A DNA stretch of 64,000 nucleotides from CAVPLM01 sp963713545. GTDB taxonomy: Bacteria > Actinomycetota > Thermoleophilia > RBG-16-64-13. This document shows, piece after piece, positions 18,679-27,406 of the stretch. The DNA is taken from positions 1 to 64,000 of the forward strand of contig CAVQME010000001.1 in assembly GCA_963713545.1 (NCBI GenBank). Reading direction: 5' to 3'. The notes under the pieces are model-generated. The model worked only from the letters and a program-made list of their open reading frames with translations, did not search any database and had not been told where the DNA came from. Both the position numbers and the translations under genes were made by a program. Within the stretch, counting starts at the first letter, position 1. Each line of letters starts with the position of its first letter.

Positions 18679-21104
18679 CACTCCCCCAGGATTCGAGGGA
18701 TGGCCGACTCGTACACGCGTTCGAGGGCGGCGACCTCCGCGCGCAGGCCTCGGCCGGCGCTGGTGATCAGGAGTAGCGAGCCGCCGACGACGCCCAACAG
18801 GGTAGCCGGCACGCCGGCGGCCTCGCAGAGGTCCTCCAGCCGCTCGGCGTCCCCGGCGGCCACCGAAATCGCCACCAGGGTGGGAGTCTCGCCGAACAGC
18901 GCCAGGTCGGGGCGGCCCGCCAGCGGCCCGACTGCGTTCGTGTGCCCTTCCGCCGCCCCCGCAGCGGCGGCGCAGCCGAGGCTGCCCCCTACCCAAGGCA
19001 CGTCATCCAGAGTGAGGATGGCACCCAGTCCGCCGGCCATGCAGCATTCGGCCAGGGCGACGGCCACCCCACCATCGGAGCAGTCGTGGGCGGAGCGAAG
19101 CAGCCGAGCGCCTATGGCCTCGCGGAGCGCGCCTTGCAGAGCCACTTCGGCGTCGAGATCCACGTCCGGGATGCGCCCGGCCGGCCGCCCCGCCGGTCCG
19201 CCGAACCACCGCTTCTGGTACTCGGACCCGTCGAGGACGGGAGCAGCATCGCCGAGCAGGTAGACCCGATCGCCCTCGGTCTTGAAGGCCACGGTGCAAT
19301 TGGCGGTGACATCGTCCATGAGGCCCAGCATCCCCACGACCGCCGTCGGGTAGATGGGCTGCTCGAAGCTCTCGTTGTAGAGCGAGACGTTGCCCGATAT
19401 GACCGGAGTCCCCAGAGCCTCGCAGGCCACCGCCATGCCGTCGATGGTCCGCGCCATCTGATAGGCGATGGGACCGTTGTCGGGATTGCCGAAGTTGAGG
19501 CAGTTGGTGATGGCGATGGGCTTGGCTCCCACGCAGGACACGTTCCGGGCCGCCTCGGCCACCGCAGCCTTCCCTCCCCGATAGGGATCGAGGAAGGTCT
19601 GGCGCCCGTTGCCATCGGTGCACACCGCGATGCCGGCGCCGGTCTTCTTGATACGGAGGAGCGCGGCATCGCCACCCGGCACGATCACCGTATTGAGCTG
19701 CACCTGATGATCGTACTGCCGCCACACCCAGCGACGGCTGGCGATGTTGGCCGAGCCGATCAGATCGAAAAGGATGTCCTCGAGCGGGACCTGCGGAGCC
19801 GGGTACGCGGCGGGGTCGAGAGACTCGTCCACCTCGTGCGCCGGGCGCTCCTGGGGGATGTCGTACGTCGGCGGCTCGGCCAGCGCGTTGGCGTCCATAT
19901 CGCCCACCATCTCGCCGTGCCAGAACACGCGCAGGCGCTTGGTGTCGGTGACCCCGCCCACGATGGTGGCGTCCAGGTCCCAACGATCGCAGACCGCCTT
20001 GGCGGCTTCCCATCTCTCCGGGGCCACGATCGCCAGCATCCGCTCTTGGCTCTCGCTGATCATGATCTCCCAGGGCTCCATGTCGGCTTCGCGCAGCGGC
20101 ACCCGGTCGGCGTGGAAATCGATGCCGACTTCGCCTTTGGCCGCCATCTCGCTGGAGGAGGAGGTGATGCCGGCCGCGCCCAGGTCCTGCAGGGCCACCA
20201 GCAGGTCGTCTCGCAGGAGTTCCAAGCAGGCCTCCAGCAGCTTCTTCTCCGTGAACGGGTCGCCCACCTGGACCGACGGGCGCTTCTCCTCCAGCGTCTC
20301 ATCGAACACCTGGCTGGCGAGGACGCTGGCCCCACCGATACCGTCGCGGCCCGTCTTCGACCCGATCAGCACCACGTGGTTGCCGACGCCGGCCGCCTTG
20401 CTGCGGATGATCTCGTCGTGCTTCACCAAACCCACGGTCATGGCGTTGACCAGGCAGTTCCCAGCGTAGGGTTCCTCGAAGTAGACCTCGCCGGCCACCG
20501 TGGGGATGCCCATGCAGTTGCCGTACCCGCCGATGCCGGCCACCACGTGCTCGAACAGGTAGCGCTGGCGGCTCAGAGTGGCTTCGCCGGGCCCGCTCTC
20601 AGGGGGCGCGCCCATCGGTGGCGCCTGTCCGGCCGGCGCGGCGCCCGCCTCCGTGGCGTCCCCGCCGGCCGGAGGCGCCGCGGTCGCGCCGGCTCCGCCG
20701 CGGGCCGGCAGCGGCTCGACCTCGCCGAAACGCAAGGAGTCTAATCCGCAGAGGGGCCGCGCACCCATGGCGAAGATGTCGCGGATGATGCCGCCGACCC
20801 CGGTGGCCGCTCCCTGGTAGGGCTCGACGGCCGATGGATGGTTGTGGCTCTCGATCTTCATGGCCACAGCCAAGCCACCGCCGATGTCGACGATCCCGGC
20901 ATTCTCACCGGGGCCCTGCAGCACATGATCCCCTTTGGTGGGAAACCGTTTCAGCAGTGGTTTGGAATGCTTGTATCCACAGTGCTCGCTCCACATGAGC
21001 GAGAAGACCGCCAGCTCCACGTGGGTCGGTTCCCGCTCTTGAATAGCGCAGATCTGCTCGTATTCCCAGCGGGTCAGACCCAGTTGCTCGTAGAGCTCAG
21101 TCAT
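18678..21104 (-). CDS. purL: FGAM synthase catalytic subunit (small, PurS/PurQ-dependent type, with insertion)
   Basis: 808 aa. It shows MWSEHCGYKHSKPLL, KIESHNHPSAVEPYQGAATGVGG, RDIFAMGARP and the second-half SGNVSLYNES. This is the small PurL that needs PurS and PurQ, both present upstream. Residues about 131-172 are an Ala/Gly/Pro-rich insertion (LPARGGAGATAAPPAG and onward) replacing a short loop before RYLFEHVVAGIGGYGN. It accounts for much of the excess over the usual length of roughly 740. It lies 13 bases after the Zn-ribbon gene and is coupled to purF. Confidence 0.96.
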   Translation of the reverse strand: MTELYEQLGLTRWEYEQICAIQEREPTHVELAVFSLMWSEHCGYKHSKPLLKRFPTKGDHVLQGPGENAGIVDIGGGLAVAMKIESHNHPSAVEPYQGAATGVGGIIRDIFAMGARPLCGLDSLRFGEVEPLPARGGAGATAAPPAGGDATEAGAAPAGQAPPMGAPPESGPGEATLSRQRYLFEHVVAGIGGYGNCMGIPTVAGEVYFEEPYAGNCLVNAMTVGLVKHDEIIRSKAAGVGNHVVLIGSKTGRDGIGGASVLASQVFDETLEEKRPSVQVGDPFTEKKLLEACLELLRDDLLVALQDLGAAGITSSSSEMAAKGEVGIDFHADRVPLREADMEPWEIMISESQERMLAIVAPERWEAAKAVCDRWDLDATIVGGVTDTKRLRVFWHGEMVGDMDANALAEPPTYDIPQERPAHEVDESLDPAAYPAPQVPLEDILFDLIGSANIASRRWVWRQYDHQVQLNTVIVPGGDAALLRIKKTGAGIAVCTDGNGRQTFLDPYRGGKAAVAEAARNVSCVGAKPIAITNCLNFGNPDNGPIAYQMARTIDGMAVACEALGTPVISGNVSLYNESFEQPIYPTAVVGMLGLMDDVTANCTVAFKTEGDRVYLLGDAAPVLDGSEYQKRWFGGPAGRPAGRIPDVDLDAEVALQGALREAIGARLLRSAHDCSDGGVAVALAECCMAGGLGAILTLDDVPWVGGSLGCAAAAGAAEGHTNAVGPLAGRPDLALFGETPTLVAISVAAGDAERLEDLCEAAGVPATLLGVVGGSLLLITSAGRGLRAEVAALERVYESAIPRILGE

Positions 21105-21116
21105 CGACGGTCCCGC

Positions 21117-21440
21117 TCACACTTTCCAGGGATCGTCGCCGGTGTCCTCGGATGCTACGGCCCCATCGGCCGATGCGTCGCTCGCAGCAGGAGGGCACTC
21201 CTGAGCCACTTCGCCATCCTCATCCCCGGAAGCCGGGGCCATGGGCGCGGCCACGTAGGTCGGGGCGGTCGTCCCCGTTGCTACCTCGGGCCCGGCAGGG
21301 GTGCAGTCCGGTCCGCACCCGGGGATCTCGCGCCAATCGAGTTGGCTCATGCAGCGCTGACACACGCAGGTCTCCGGCAAGAAACCCTTCAGGAACGAGT
21401 CACGCGCTCCGCAGCGCGGGCAGACGGTGTGGCCGGCCAT
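21117..21440 (-). CDS. Zinc-ribbon protein inside the pur operon
   Basis: 107 aa from ATG 21440. The N-terminal third has two CxxC pairs (CPRCGARDSF, CVCQRC) that could bind zinc. A further CGPDC is followed by a low-complexity acidic Ala/Pro-rich tail. No family is recognised. It lies between purQ and purL on the same strand with short spacing, a position not normally occupied in purine operons. The spacing suggests it is translated with them. A role in the PurSQL complex would be speculation. Confidence 0.7.
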   Translation of the reverse strand: MAGHTVCPRCGARDSFLKGFLPETCVCQRCMSQLDWREIPGCGPDCTPAGPEVATGTTAPTYVAAPMAPASGDEDGEVAQECPPAASDASADGAVASEDTGDDPWKV

Positions 21441-21498
21441 CAGTCATCCCTCCCCGAATCGGGCGCGACTCCCGCGAGGCTCCCGCTCATACGCCTTG

Positions 21499-22215
21499 TC
21501 ACACGCGCCCCTCCAATATGTGATCGATCATCGCTTGAAAGACACCCCTTCCATCCACCCCGCCCACTATGTCCTCACATACCCGTTCGGGGTGGGGCAT
21601 CATGCCTAGAACGTTGAAGCCTTCACTCAGGATCCCGGCTACGTTGTGGGTGGCCCCGTTAGGATTGGCAGCGTCGGTGACATTTCCCTCGGCGTCGCAG
21701 TAGCGGAAGACCACCAGACCGTGGTCCTCGATCTCCTGCAGGCGCTCGGCCCCCGCCGTCCAGTTGCCCTCGTTGTGGTTGACCGGGATCTGGATCACTT
21801 GACCCGCCCGCAGGCCTCGGGTGAACGGGGTGTCGTCTCGCTCCACCCGCAGATACTGGGGATGGCAGATGAACCGCAGCCCGCGGTTGCGGCGCAGGGC
21901 TCCATGCAGGACGTGAGCCTCGGTCAAGGTCTGGAAACCGTTGCAGATGCCCAGCGTCAGTCCGCTCCCCGTCGCAAACGCAGCCACTTCTTGCATGATG
22001 GGACTGAAGCGCGCGATGGCCCCGGTGCGTAGGTAGTCCCCATAGGAGAAACCGCCCGGGAGGATGATGCAGTCCGCGCCCTTGAGGTCGCGGTCCTTGT
22101 GCCAGAGGTAGTAGGGCTCTGCCTCGGCGAAGGTGGCAAGAGCGTGGAAGGTATCGTATTCGCAGTTGGATCCGGGAAACACCACGATGCCGAAACGGAC
22201 CCGACCTGCCGTCAC
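21499..22215 (-). CDS. purQ: FGAM synthase glutaminase subunit
   Basis: 238 aa from GTG 22215, one base after the purS stop. Class I glutamine amidotransferase: oxyanion region LPGGFSYGDYLRTGAIA, nucleophile Cys in LGICNGFQTLTEA, and catalytic His/Glu in MMPHPERV. It supplies ammonia to PurL, with PurS as bridge. Length is normal. Confidence 0.96.
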   Translation of the reverse strand: MTAGRVRFGIVVFPGSNCEYDTFHALATFAEAEPYYLWHKDRDLKGADCIILPGGFSYGDYLRTGAIARFSPIMQEVAAFATGSGLTLGICNGFQTLTEAHVLHGALRRNRGLRFICHPQYLRVERDDTPFTRGLRAGQVIQIPVNHNEGNWTAGAERLQEIEDHGLVVFRYCDAEGNVTDAANPNGATHNVAGILSEGFNVLGMMPHPERVCEDIVGGVDGRGVFQAMIDHILEGRV

Positions 22216-22216
22216 G

Positions 22217-22492
22217 TCAGGCTCCCTCCCCCGCCGTCGCGGCGTCGAGCGGAGCGATCTCGAACCGGTAGTCTTCGATGATCGGGTTGGCCAGAAGCCT
22301 GCGGCACATGTCGTCCACGTCGGCTTTGACCTTATCCGGATCGCTCCCTTCCACTTCGAGGGTGATGTAGCGGCCGACGCGGATACTGCCCACTCCGGAG
22401 TGGCCCAATGCCGGCAGGGCGCGCTCGACCACCGCGCCCTGCGGGTCCACCACTCCCTGCTTGGGAGTCACGTAAACCGAGACTTTGAACAC
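22217..22492 (-). CDS. purS: FGAM synthase subunit PurS
   Basis: 91 aa from a GTG start. The typical PurS layout is KVSVYVTPKQGVVDPQGAVV, then a strand containing VRVGRYITLEV, then MCRRLLANPIIEDYRFE. PurS is a small dimeric scaffold that lets PurQ pass ammonia to PurL. It starts 143 bases after purB, in a gap without a recognisable gene. Confidence 0.95.
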   Translation of the reverse strand: MFKVSVYVTPKQGVVDPQGAVVERALPALGHSGVGSIRVGRYITLEVEGSDPDKVKADVDDMCRRLLANPIIEDYRFEIAPLDAATAGEGA

Positions 22493-22635
22493 TTCTACCC
22501 TTCCCCTCTAAAGACAGGAACGTCCTCTGACCTCTCGTGGCGTCTCATTGTCGTACTCGGGCATTGCGAACAGCGTGATCGCGCCTCTCGCGGCGGGGAA
22601 CCGACCTAGGTCCGATTCTACCAGCTTGAGCCGCC

Positions 22636-23937
22636 CTACCACTCGAGGGCTGCCACCCGGTCGAAGATCACGGCTACGTTTCGAAGTTGATAGCCGGGGT
22701 CGAACAGGGCTTCGATCTCGTCCGCCGAAAGGCGTCCAGCGACCTCCGGGTCGGCCCCGAGCAACTCCTGGAACGACGTCCTTTCCTCCCAGGCCTTCAT
22801 CGCACTGCGCTGCACGATCTTGTAGGCGTCGTCGCGGAGCATCCCGGCCTCGACCAGCGCGAGGAGCACCCGCTGGCTGTAGAGGAGGCCGAAGCTCTTC
22901 TCCAGATTGGCGGCCATGTTCTCCGGATAGACGTTCAGCTTATCCACCAGCCAGCAGGCTTTCTTGAGCATGTAGTGGAGAAGGATGGTGCTGTCGGGGA
23001 AGATGATCCGCTCCGCGCTCGAGTGGCTGATGTCGCGCTCGTGCCAGAGAGCGACGTTCTCGAAGGCGGCCAGCATATTGGCCCGGACAACACGAGCCTG
23101 CCCGCAGAGGCGCTCGGAGATGATGGGATTCCGCTTGTGGGGCATGGCCGACGAGCCCTTCTGCCCGGGAGCGAAATACTCCTCGGCTTCCAGGACCTCG
23201 GTGCGCTGATAGTGACGCACCTGCAGGGCGATCTTCTCGATGGTGGTGGCCAGCAAGGCCAAAGCGGCCATGAACTCCGCATGACGGTCGCGCTGCACGA
23301 TCTGAGTAGAGACCGGCGCTGTTCCCAGATCCAGGATGGACATGGTGATCTGCTCCACCTGGGGATCGACGTTCGCGTAGCTGCCCACCGCGCCGGAGAT
23401 CTTGCCTACGGCCACCTGGTGTACGGCCCGCTGGAGACGTTCCAGGCCGCGCTGCACCTCGAAAGCCCACAGCCCCAGCACCATGCCGAACGTGATGGGC
23501 TCGGCGTGCACTCCATGGGTGCGGCCGATCATCACCGTGTCCCGGTGCTCGAGCGCCCGGCCCTGGAGAATCCGGCCCAGCCGCCTCGTTTCTTCTTCCA
23601 GGAGCGCTCCCGCCGCCCGCAACTGCAGGGCGAGACCCGTGTCGAGCACGTCGGACGAGGTGAGCCCGTAGTGGATGTACTTGGAGCACTCCCCCACGTT
23701 CTCGGCCACGCAGCTCACGAAGGCGATGACGTCGTGCTGGGTGACCTCTTCGATCTCGTTCACCCGTTCGACGTCGAAGGCCGCCTTCTCTCGGATCTCG
23801 TCCATGGCGTCCTCAGGGATCTGCCCCAACTGGGCCCAGGCCTCGCACACCGCCAACTCGACGTCCAACCAGGCGGCCATGCGAGCCTGGTCGGTCCAAA
23901 TGGCCGCCATCTCGGGGGTGGAGTAGCGGGGGATCAC
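22636..23937 (-). CDS. purB: Adenylosuccinate lyase
   Basis: 433 aa from GTG 23937, overlapping the purE stop as GTGA. An in-frame start 122 codons earlier would lie inside purE. Fumarase/aspartase-superfamily motifs: HYGLTSSDVLDTG, GRTHGVHAEPITFG and the signature KGSSAMPHKRNPIISE with the catalytic Ser. It acts twice in purine synthesis, on SAICAR and on adenylosuccinate; purA for the latter branch is in the same run. Confidence 0.96.
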   Translation of the reverse strand: MIPRYSTPEMAAIWTDQARMAAWLDVELAVCEAWAQLGQIPEDAMDEIREKAAFDVERVNEIEEVTQHDVIAFVSCVAENVGECSKYIHYGLTSSDVLDTGLALQLRAAGALLEEETRRLGRILQGRALEHRDTVMIGRTHGVHAEPITFGMVLGLWAFEVQRGLERLQRAVHQVAVGKISGAVGSYANVDPQVEQITMSILDLGTAPVSTQIVQRDRHAEFMAALALLATTIEKIALQVRHYQRTEVLEAEEYFAPGQKGSSAMPHKRNPIISERLCGQARVVRANMLAAFENVALWHERDISHSSAERIIFPDSTILLHYMLKKACWLVDKLNVYPENMAANLEKSFGLLYSQRVLLALVEAGMLRDDAYKIVQRSAMKAWEERTSFQELLGADPEVAGRLSADEIEALFDPGYQLRNVAVIFDRVAALEW

Positions 23938-24401
23938 GACGCGCCTCCCTCTGCGTCTAGAGCCGCTCGGGCGTCCGCGGGTCCCGGCGCCAGCCCGGCC
24001 ACGCGCAAGATCTTGGCAGCCAGGATGGCCGCGTTCCGGGCCCCGTTGATGGCCACGGTGGCTACCGGCACCCCGGGGGGCATCTGCACCATGGAAAGGA
24101 GCGAATCGAGTCCACCCAGGTCGGAGGTCCGGATCGGCACCCCTATCACCGGGAGGTCGGTCATGGCAGCGACAACACCCGGTAGGGCCGCGGCCTTGCC
24201 GGCCCCGGCGATGATCACTTTGAGACCCCGGGACTTCGCGCTGAGCGCGTACTCGCGCACCGCTTCGGGGTCGCGGTGCGCCGACAGAACGTTGACCTCG
24301 CACGGGATGCCCAGAGCCTCCAGTTCTTTCACCGCGTCATCCATGACGGCGGCATCGGACTGCGAACCCATCAAGATGCCGACAAGAGGATGATCCGACA
24401 T
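23934..24401 (-). CDS. purE: N5-CAIR mutase (class I PurE)
   Basis: 155 aa. GILMGSQSDAAVMDDAV and NVLSAHRDPEAVREYA match the PurE phosphate and CAIR-binding segments, followed by IIAGAGKAAALPGVVAAMTDLPVIGVP. No purK or purC is visible in this window. Coupled to purB by GTGA, and 12 bases from purD. Confidence 0.95.
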   Translation of the reverse strand: MSDHPLVGILMGSQSDAAVMDDAVKELEALGIPCEVNVLSAHRDPEAVREYALSAKSRGLKVIIAGAGKAAALPGVVAAMTDLPVIGVPIRTSDLGGLDSLLSMVQMPPGVPVATVAINGARNAAILAAKILRVAGLAPGPADARAALDAEGGAS

Positions 24402-24413
24402 GTGCTCCCCCTT

Positions 24414-25724
24414 TCAGCCGCCGCCGGTGCGGCCCTTCTCCCACTCTTCCGCGCGCAGCGCGATGTCGCTCCGGTGCTGCGCACCCTCGAAGCTTATGGC
24501 CGATACGCCCGCGTATGCCATCGCCCGAGCCTCGGCGAAGGTGTCGCCCAGGCCGGTCACCGTGAGCACCCGGCCCCCCGCGGTCGTCAGCCGGTGGTCG
24601 ATGCGACCGGTGGCCGCGTGGAAGACCTCCACCCCGTCCATGGCCTTGACCGTATCCAACCCTGTGATCACGTCGCCCTTGGAGCTCGAGGCTGGATAGC
24701 CGCGCGAGGCCATGACCACCCCCACGGCCGCTCCGTCGCGCCATCGGGCTGTCGCAGGCAAAGCGTCGCCCCGCGCCGCCGCCCAGAGCAGCTCCAGCAG
24801 ATCCGATTCGAGCCGAGGCAGCAGCGCCTGCGTCTCCGGATCCCCGAAACGGCAGTTGAACTCGAGCACTCGGGGCCCCGCCTTTGTCAGCATCAGCCCG
24901 GCGTAGAGGACGCCCCGGAAGTCGATGCCCCGCCGGGCGAGCTCCGCCACCGTGGGACGAACGACCTCCTCGACCAGACGGTCGTACAGAGCGTCGTCCA
25001 CGGCCGGGACTGGGGAGTACGATCCCATCCCCCCCGTGTTCGAGCCCAAGTCTCCATCAAGAGCTCTCTTGTAGTCCTGGGCGGGAGCGAGGGGCAAGAT
25101 CTGCCGGCCGCTCACGATGGAAAGGAGCGAGACCTCTTCTCCCTCCAGATACTCCTCGATCAACACTGTGCTCGCCGCAGCCCCGAAACGCCGCTCCACG
25201 AAGCACTCAGCCAGAGCGGCTTCCGCCTCCTCGACGGTCTGGGCGACGATCACCCCCTTGCCGGCCGCCAGGCCATCGGCCTTGACCACCACCGGCGCTC
25301 CGTGCTCATGCAGATAAGCCAGAGCCTGCTCGTGCCGGGTGAACGTGGCTGCGCGACCCGTGGGCACGCCGGCGGCTTCCATCACTTCCTTGGCGAAGGC
25401 CTTGGAGCCCTCGAGCCGGGCTCCCGCAGCCCCGGGGCCGAACACGGTGAAGCCACGATCCCGCAGCTGATCGGCCAGTCCGGCGACCAGCGGAGCCTCC
25501 GGGCCTATCACGGTGAGATCGATCTTCTCGCGCTCCACGAAGGCGACGAGGGCGGGGACGTCTTCAGCTCCCACCGCGACGGTCACGGCATCGTCCTCTA
25601 TGCCGGGGTTGCCGGGAGCACCGATCAGCCGGCCTATCCGGGAACTCTTGGCCAGGGCGCGGACGAGCGCGTGCTCCCGCGCGCCCCCGCCGACCACCAG
25701 GACATCCAGCCGGTTAGAAGCCAT
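24414..25724 (-). CDS. purD: Phosphoribosylamine-glycine ligase (GAR synthetase)
   Basis: 436 aa from ATG 25724. ATP-grasp enzyme: N-terminal VLVVGGGAREHALVRALA, ATP-grasp core PVVVKADGLAAGKGV, EEYLEGEEVSLLSIV, and LEFNCRFGDPETQALLPRL with the metal ligands. It makes GAR, the PurN substrate. It sits between purA and purE with short gaps and is of normal length. Confidence 0.96.
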   Translation of the reverse strand: MASNRLDVLVVGGGAREHALVRALAKSSRIGRLIGAPGNPGIEDDAVTVAVGAEDVPALVAFVEREKIDLTVIGPEAPLVAGLADQLRDRGFTVFGPGAAGARLEGSKAFAKEVMEAAGVPTGRAATFTRHEQALAYLHEHGAPVVVKADGLAAGKGVIVAQTVEEAEAALAECFVERRFGAAASTVLIEEYLEGEEVSLLSIVSGRQILPLAPAQDYKRALDGDLGSNTGGMGSYSPVPAVDDALYDRLVEEVVRPTVAELARRGIDFRGVLYAGLMLTKAGPRVLEFNCRFGDPETQALLPRLESDLLELLWAAARGDALPATARWRDGAAVGVVMASRGYPASSSKGDVITGLDTVKAMDGVEVFHAATGRIDHRLTTAGGRVLTVTGLGDTFAEARAMAYAGVSAISFEGAQHRSDIALRAEEWEKGRTGGG

Positions 25725-25777
25725 GGTCTAGTCCCTTTCCCCCGTGCGGGTGATCGCGCTGGTGGCCCTTGCTGCGC

Positions 25778-27127
25778 CTACTGGCCGGTGTCGGCCATGT
25801 GTCCGCCGTGGCCGTGCCCTTCCTCCCGACCGCCCTGCCGACCGACGTTCGGGTACGGCACCTTTATGTGTTGTTCCCGCTTCGGACCGACGGATATCAG
25901 CGAGATGGGCACGCGGACATTCTTGATGATGAAGTTGAGATACTCGATGGTCGCGTCCGGCAAGTCCTGGATGCTGGTAGCGTTGGAGATGTCGCTCTTC
26001 CAGCCGGGGACTTCCTCGTAGACAGGTTCGACCTCGGCGAAGATCGCCTGGGCCGGCGGCAACTCCTCCAGCGTCTCTCCCCGATACTTGTATGCCGTGC
26101 AGACCCTGATCGTGTCCATCTCGTTGAGCACGTCCAACTTGGTGATGCACAGTCCGGTGAACCCATTAACCCGGGCCGCATAGCGGAGGGCCACCAGGTC
26201 GAGCCAGCCGCAACGGCGAGGTCGCCCGGTCGTGGTGCCGAACTCGTTTCCGAGCGTGCGCAGAGCCTCTCCGGTCTCGTCGTTCAGTTCGGTGGGGAAG
26301 GGTCCCTCGCCCACACGCGTGGTGTAGGCCTTGGTGACACCCCAGACCTCGCTCAATTCGATCGGGCCGATCCCCGCGCCCACGCAGGCATACCCGGCGA
26401 CCGGGTTCGAGGAGGTCACGTACGGGTAGGTGCCGTGGTCGAGGTCGAGCAAGGTGCCCTGGGCCCCTTCCAAGAGAACAGCCTTCTCTTCCCGCAACGC
26501 CTTCCACAAGAAGAGAGCGGTGTCATCGACATGCGACCGCAGCGACTCGGCCGCCTCGATGTAGCGCTCGCAGTCGGCCTCCAGGCTGCTCACATCCTCG
26601 TCGTAGGTGCGGGCCATCACCTCAGCCTTCGCCTGCATCGTGCTCATGACCCGCTCGCGGAAGCCGGCCGGATCGAGGACGTCCTGCATGCGCACGCCCT
26701 GACGCGCAGCTTTGTCGGAGTACGCCGGCCCGATGCCGCGTCCCGTGGTGCCGATCTTGCCCTTGCCCAGCCGCGTTTCTTGTATGCGGTCGAGCATGAT
26801 GTGGTAGGGCATGATGAGATGCGCCTTGCCTGAGACCTTGAGATTGGCAGTGGACACGCCCCGGCTCTCGAGATCGTCGATCTCGGTGCGTAACACGGTG
26901 GGATCGATGACCACCCCGTTGCCGATGACGGCGACGACCTTGGGGTTGAATATCCCCGAGGGGACCAGGTGCAGAGCGAACTTGCCGTGCTCGTTCTCGA
27001 CGGTATGCCCGGCGTTGTTGCCGCCTTGATACCTGACCACCACTTCGGCCTGCTCGCACAGCAGGTCGGTGACCTTCCCCTTGCCCTCATCGCCCCACTG
27101 AGCGCCCACCACAACGAGAACCGGCAC
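25778..27127 (-). CDS. purA: Adenylosuccinate synthetase
   Basis: 449 aa from GTG 27127, behind GGGAGG. The N-terminal GTP/IMP motif VVVGAQWGDEGKGKVTDLL, the NNAGHTV catalytic His and GTTGRGIGPAYSDKAAR are intact. The last roughly 20 residues are an extra Gly/His-rich tail (GREEGHGHGGHMADTG) that could bind metal but may be just an extension. It heads the purA-D-E-B-S-Q-L-F run. An unusual palindrome lies 30 bases upstream. Confidence 0.96.
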   Translation of the reverse strand: MPVLVVVGAQWGDEGKGKVTDLLCEQAEVVVRYQGGNNAGHTVENEHGKFALHLVPSGIFNPKVVAVIGNGVVIDPTVLRTEIDDLESRGVSTANLKVSGKAHLIMPYHIMLDRIQETRLGKGKIGTTGRGIGPAYSDKAARQGVRMQDVLDPAGFRERVMSTMQAKAEVMARTYDEDVSSLEADCERYIEAAESLRSHVDDTALFLWKALREEKAVLLEGAQGTLLDLDHGTYPYVTSSNPVAGYACVGAGIGPIELSEVWGVTKAYTTRVGEGPFPTELNDETGEALRTLGNEFGTTTGRPRRCGWLDLVALRYAARVNGFTGLCITKLDVLNEMDTIRVCTAYKYRGETLEELPPAQAIFAEVEPVYEEVPGWKSDISNATSIQDLPDATIEYLNFIIKNVRVPISLISVGPKREQHIKVPYPNVGRQGGREEGHGHGGHMADTGQ

Positions 27128-27156
27128 GATGCCTCCCGATAGATCCTGACTCCAGA

Positions 27157-27178
27157 TGCTGCTCCGATCGGAGCAGCA
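27157..27178. promoter_or_regulatory. Perfect 22-bp palindrome upstream of purA (candidate operator)
   Basis: The half-site tgctgctccga is followed directly by its exact complement, 30 bases before the purA start. A second overlapping dyad pair (gaccgcggtc 27248-27257 and ggtcgatcgacc 27254-27265) lies further upstream. The rest of the 279-base gap 27128-27406 holds no gene. A loopless perfect dyad favours a dimeric DNA-binding regulator over an RNA hairpin. The regulator is unknown. Confidence 0.5.
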
Positions 27179-27406
27179 GCGCGGCCACCGGCTGCCGGTG
27201 CTCGGCGCCTCGATATCGCCGGCTTCCCGCCCATGGCCCCTCTGGGGGACCGCGGTCGATCGACCATCAGCCTCCGCACGATGTCAGTTTACACTAGGGT
27301 CGCGGGCCGACCGAACCGCGGCAGTCGCGGGGAAGCGCGGAGCGACACCCCGGCGGACGCGCGAGCGAAGCGGCGGTACCCGCGGGCGCGGGTCGCCGGC
27401 CGGCCG

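Noticed and set aside
18942..20744. 600-codon plus-strand frame opposite purL
   Set aside because: Antisense shadow of purL; no motifs, no ribosome binding site, composition typical of reverse-complemented GC-rich genes. The same holds for the long plus-strand frames at 22687-24393 (purB/purE) and 24276-26021 (purD).
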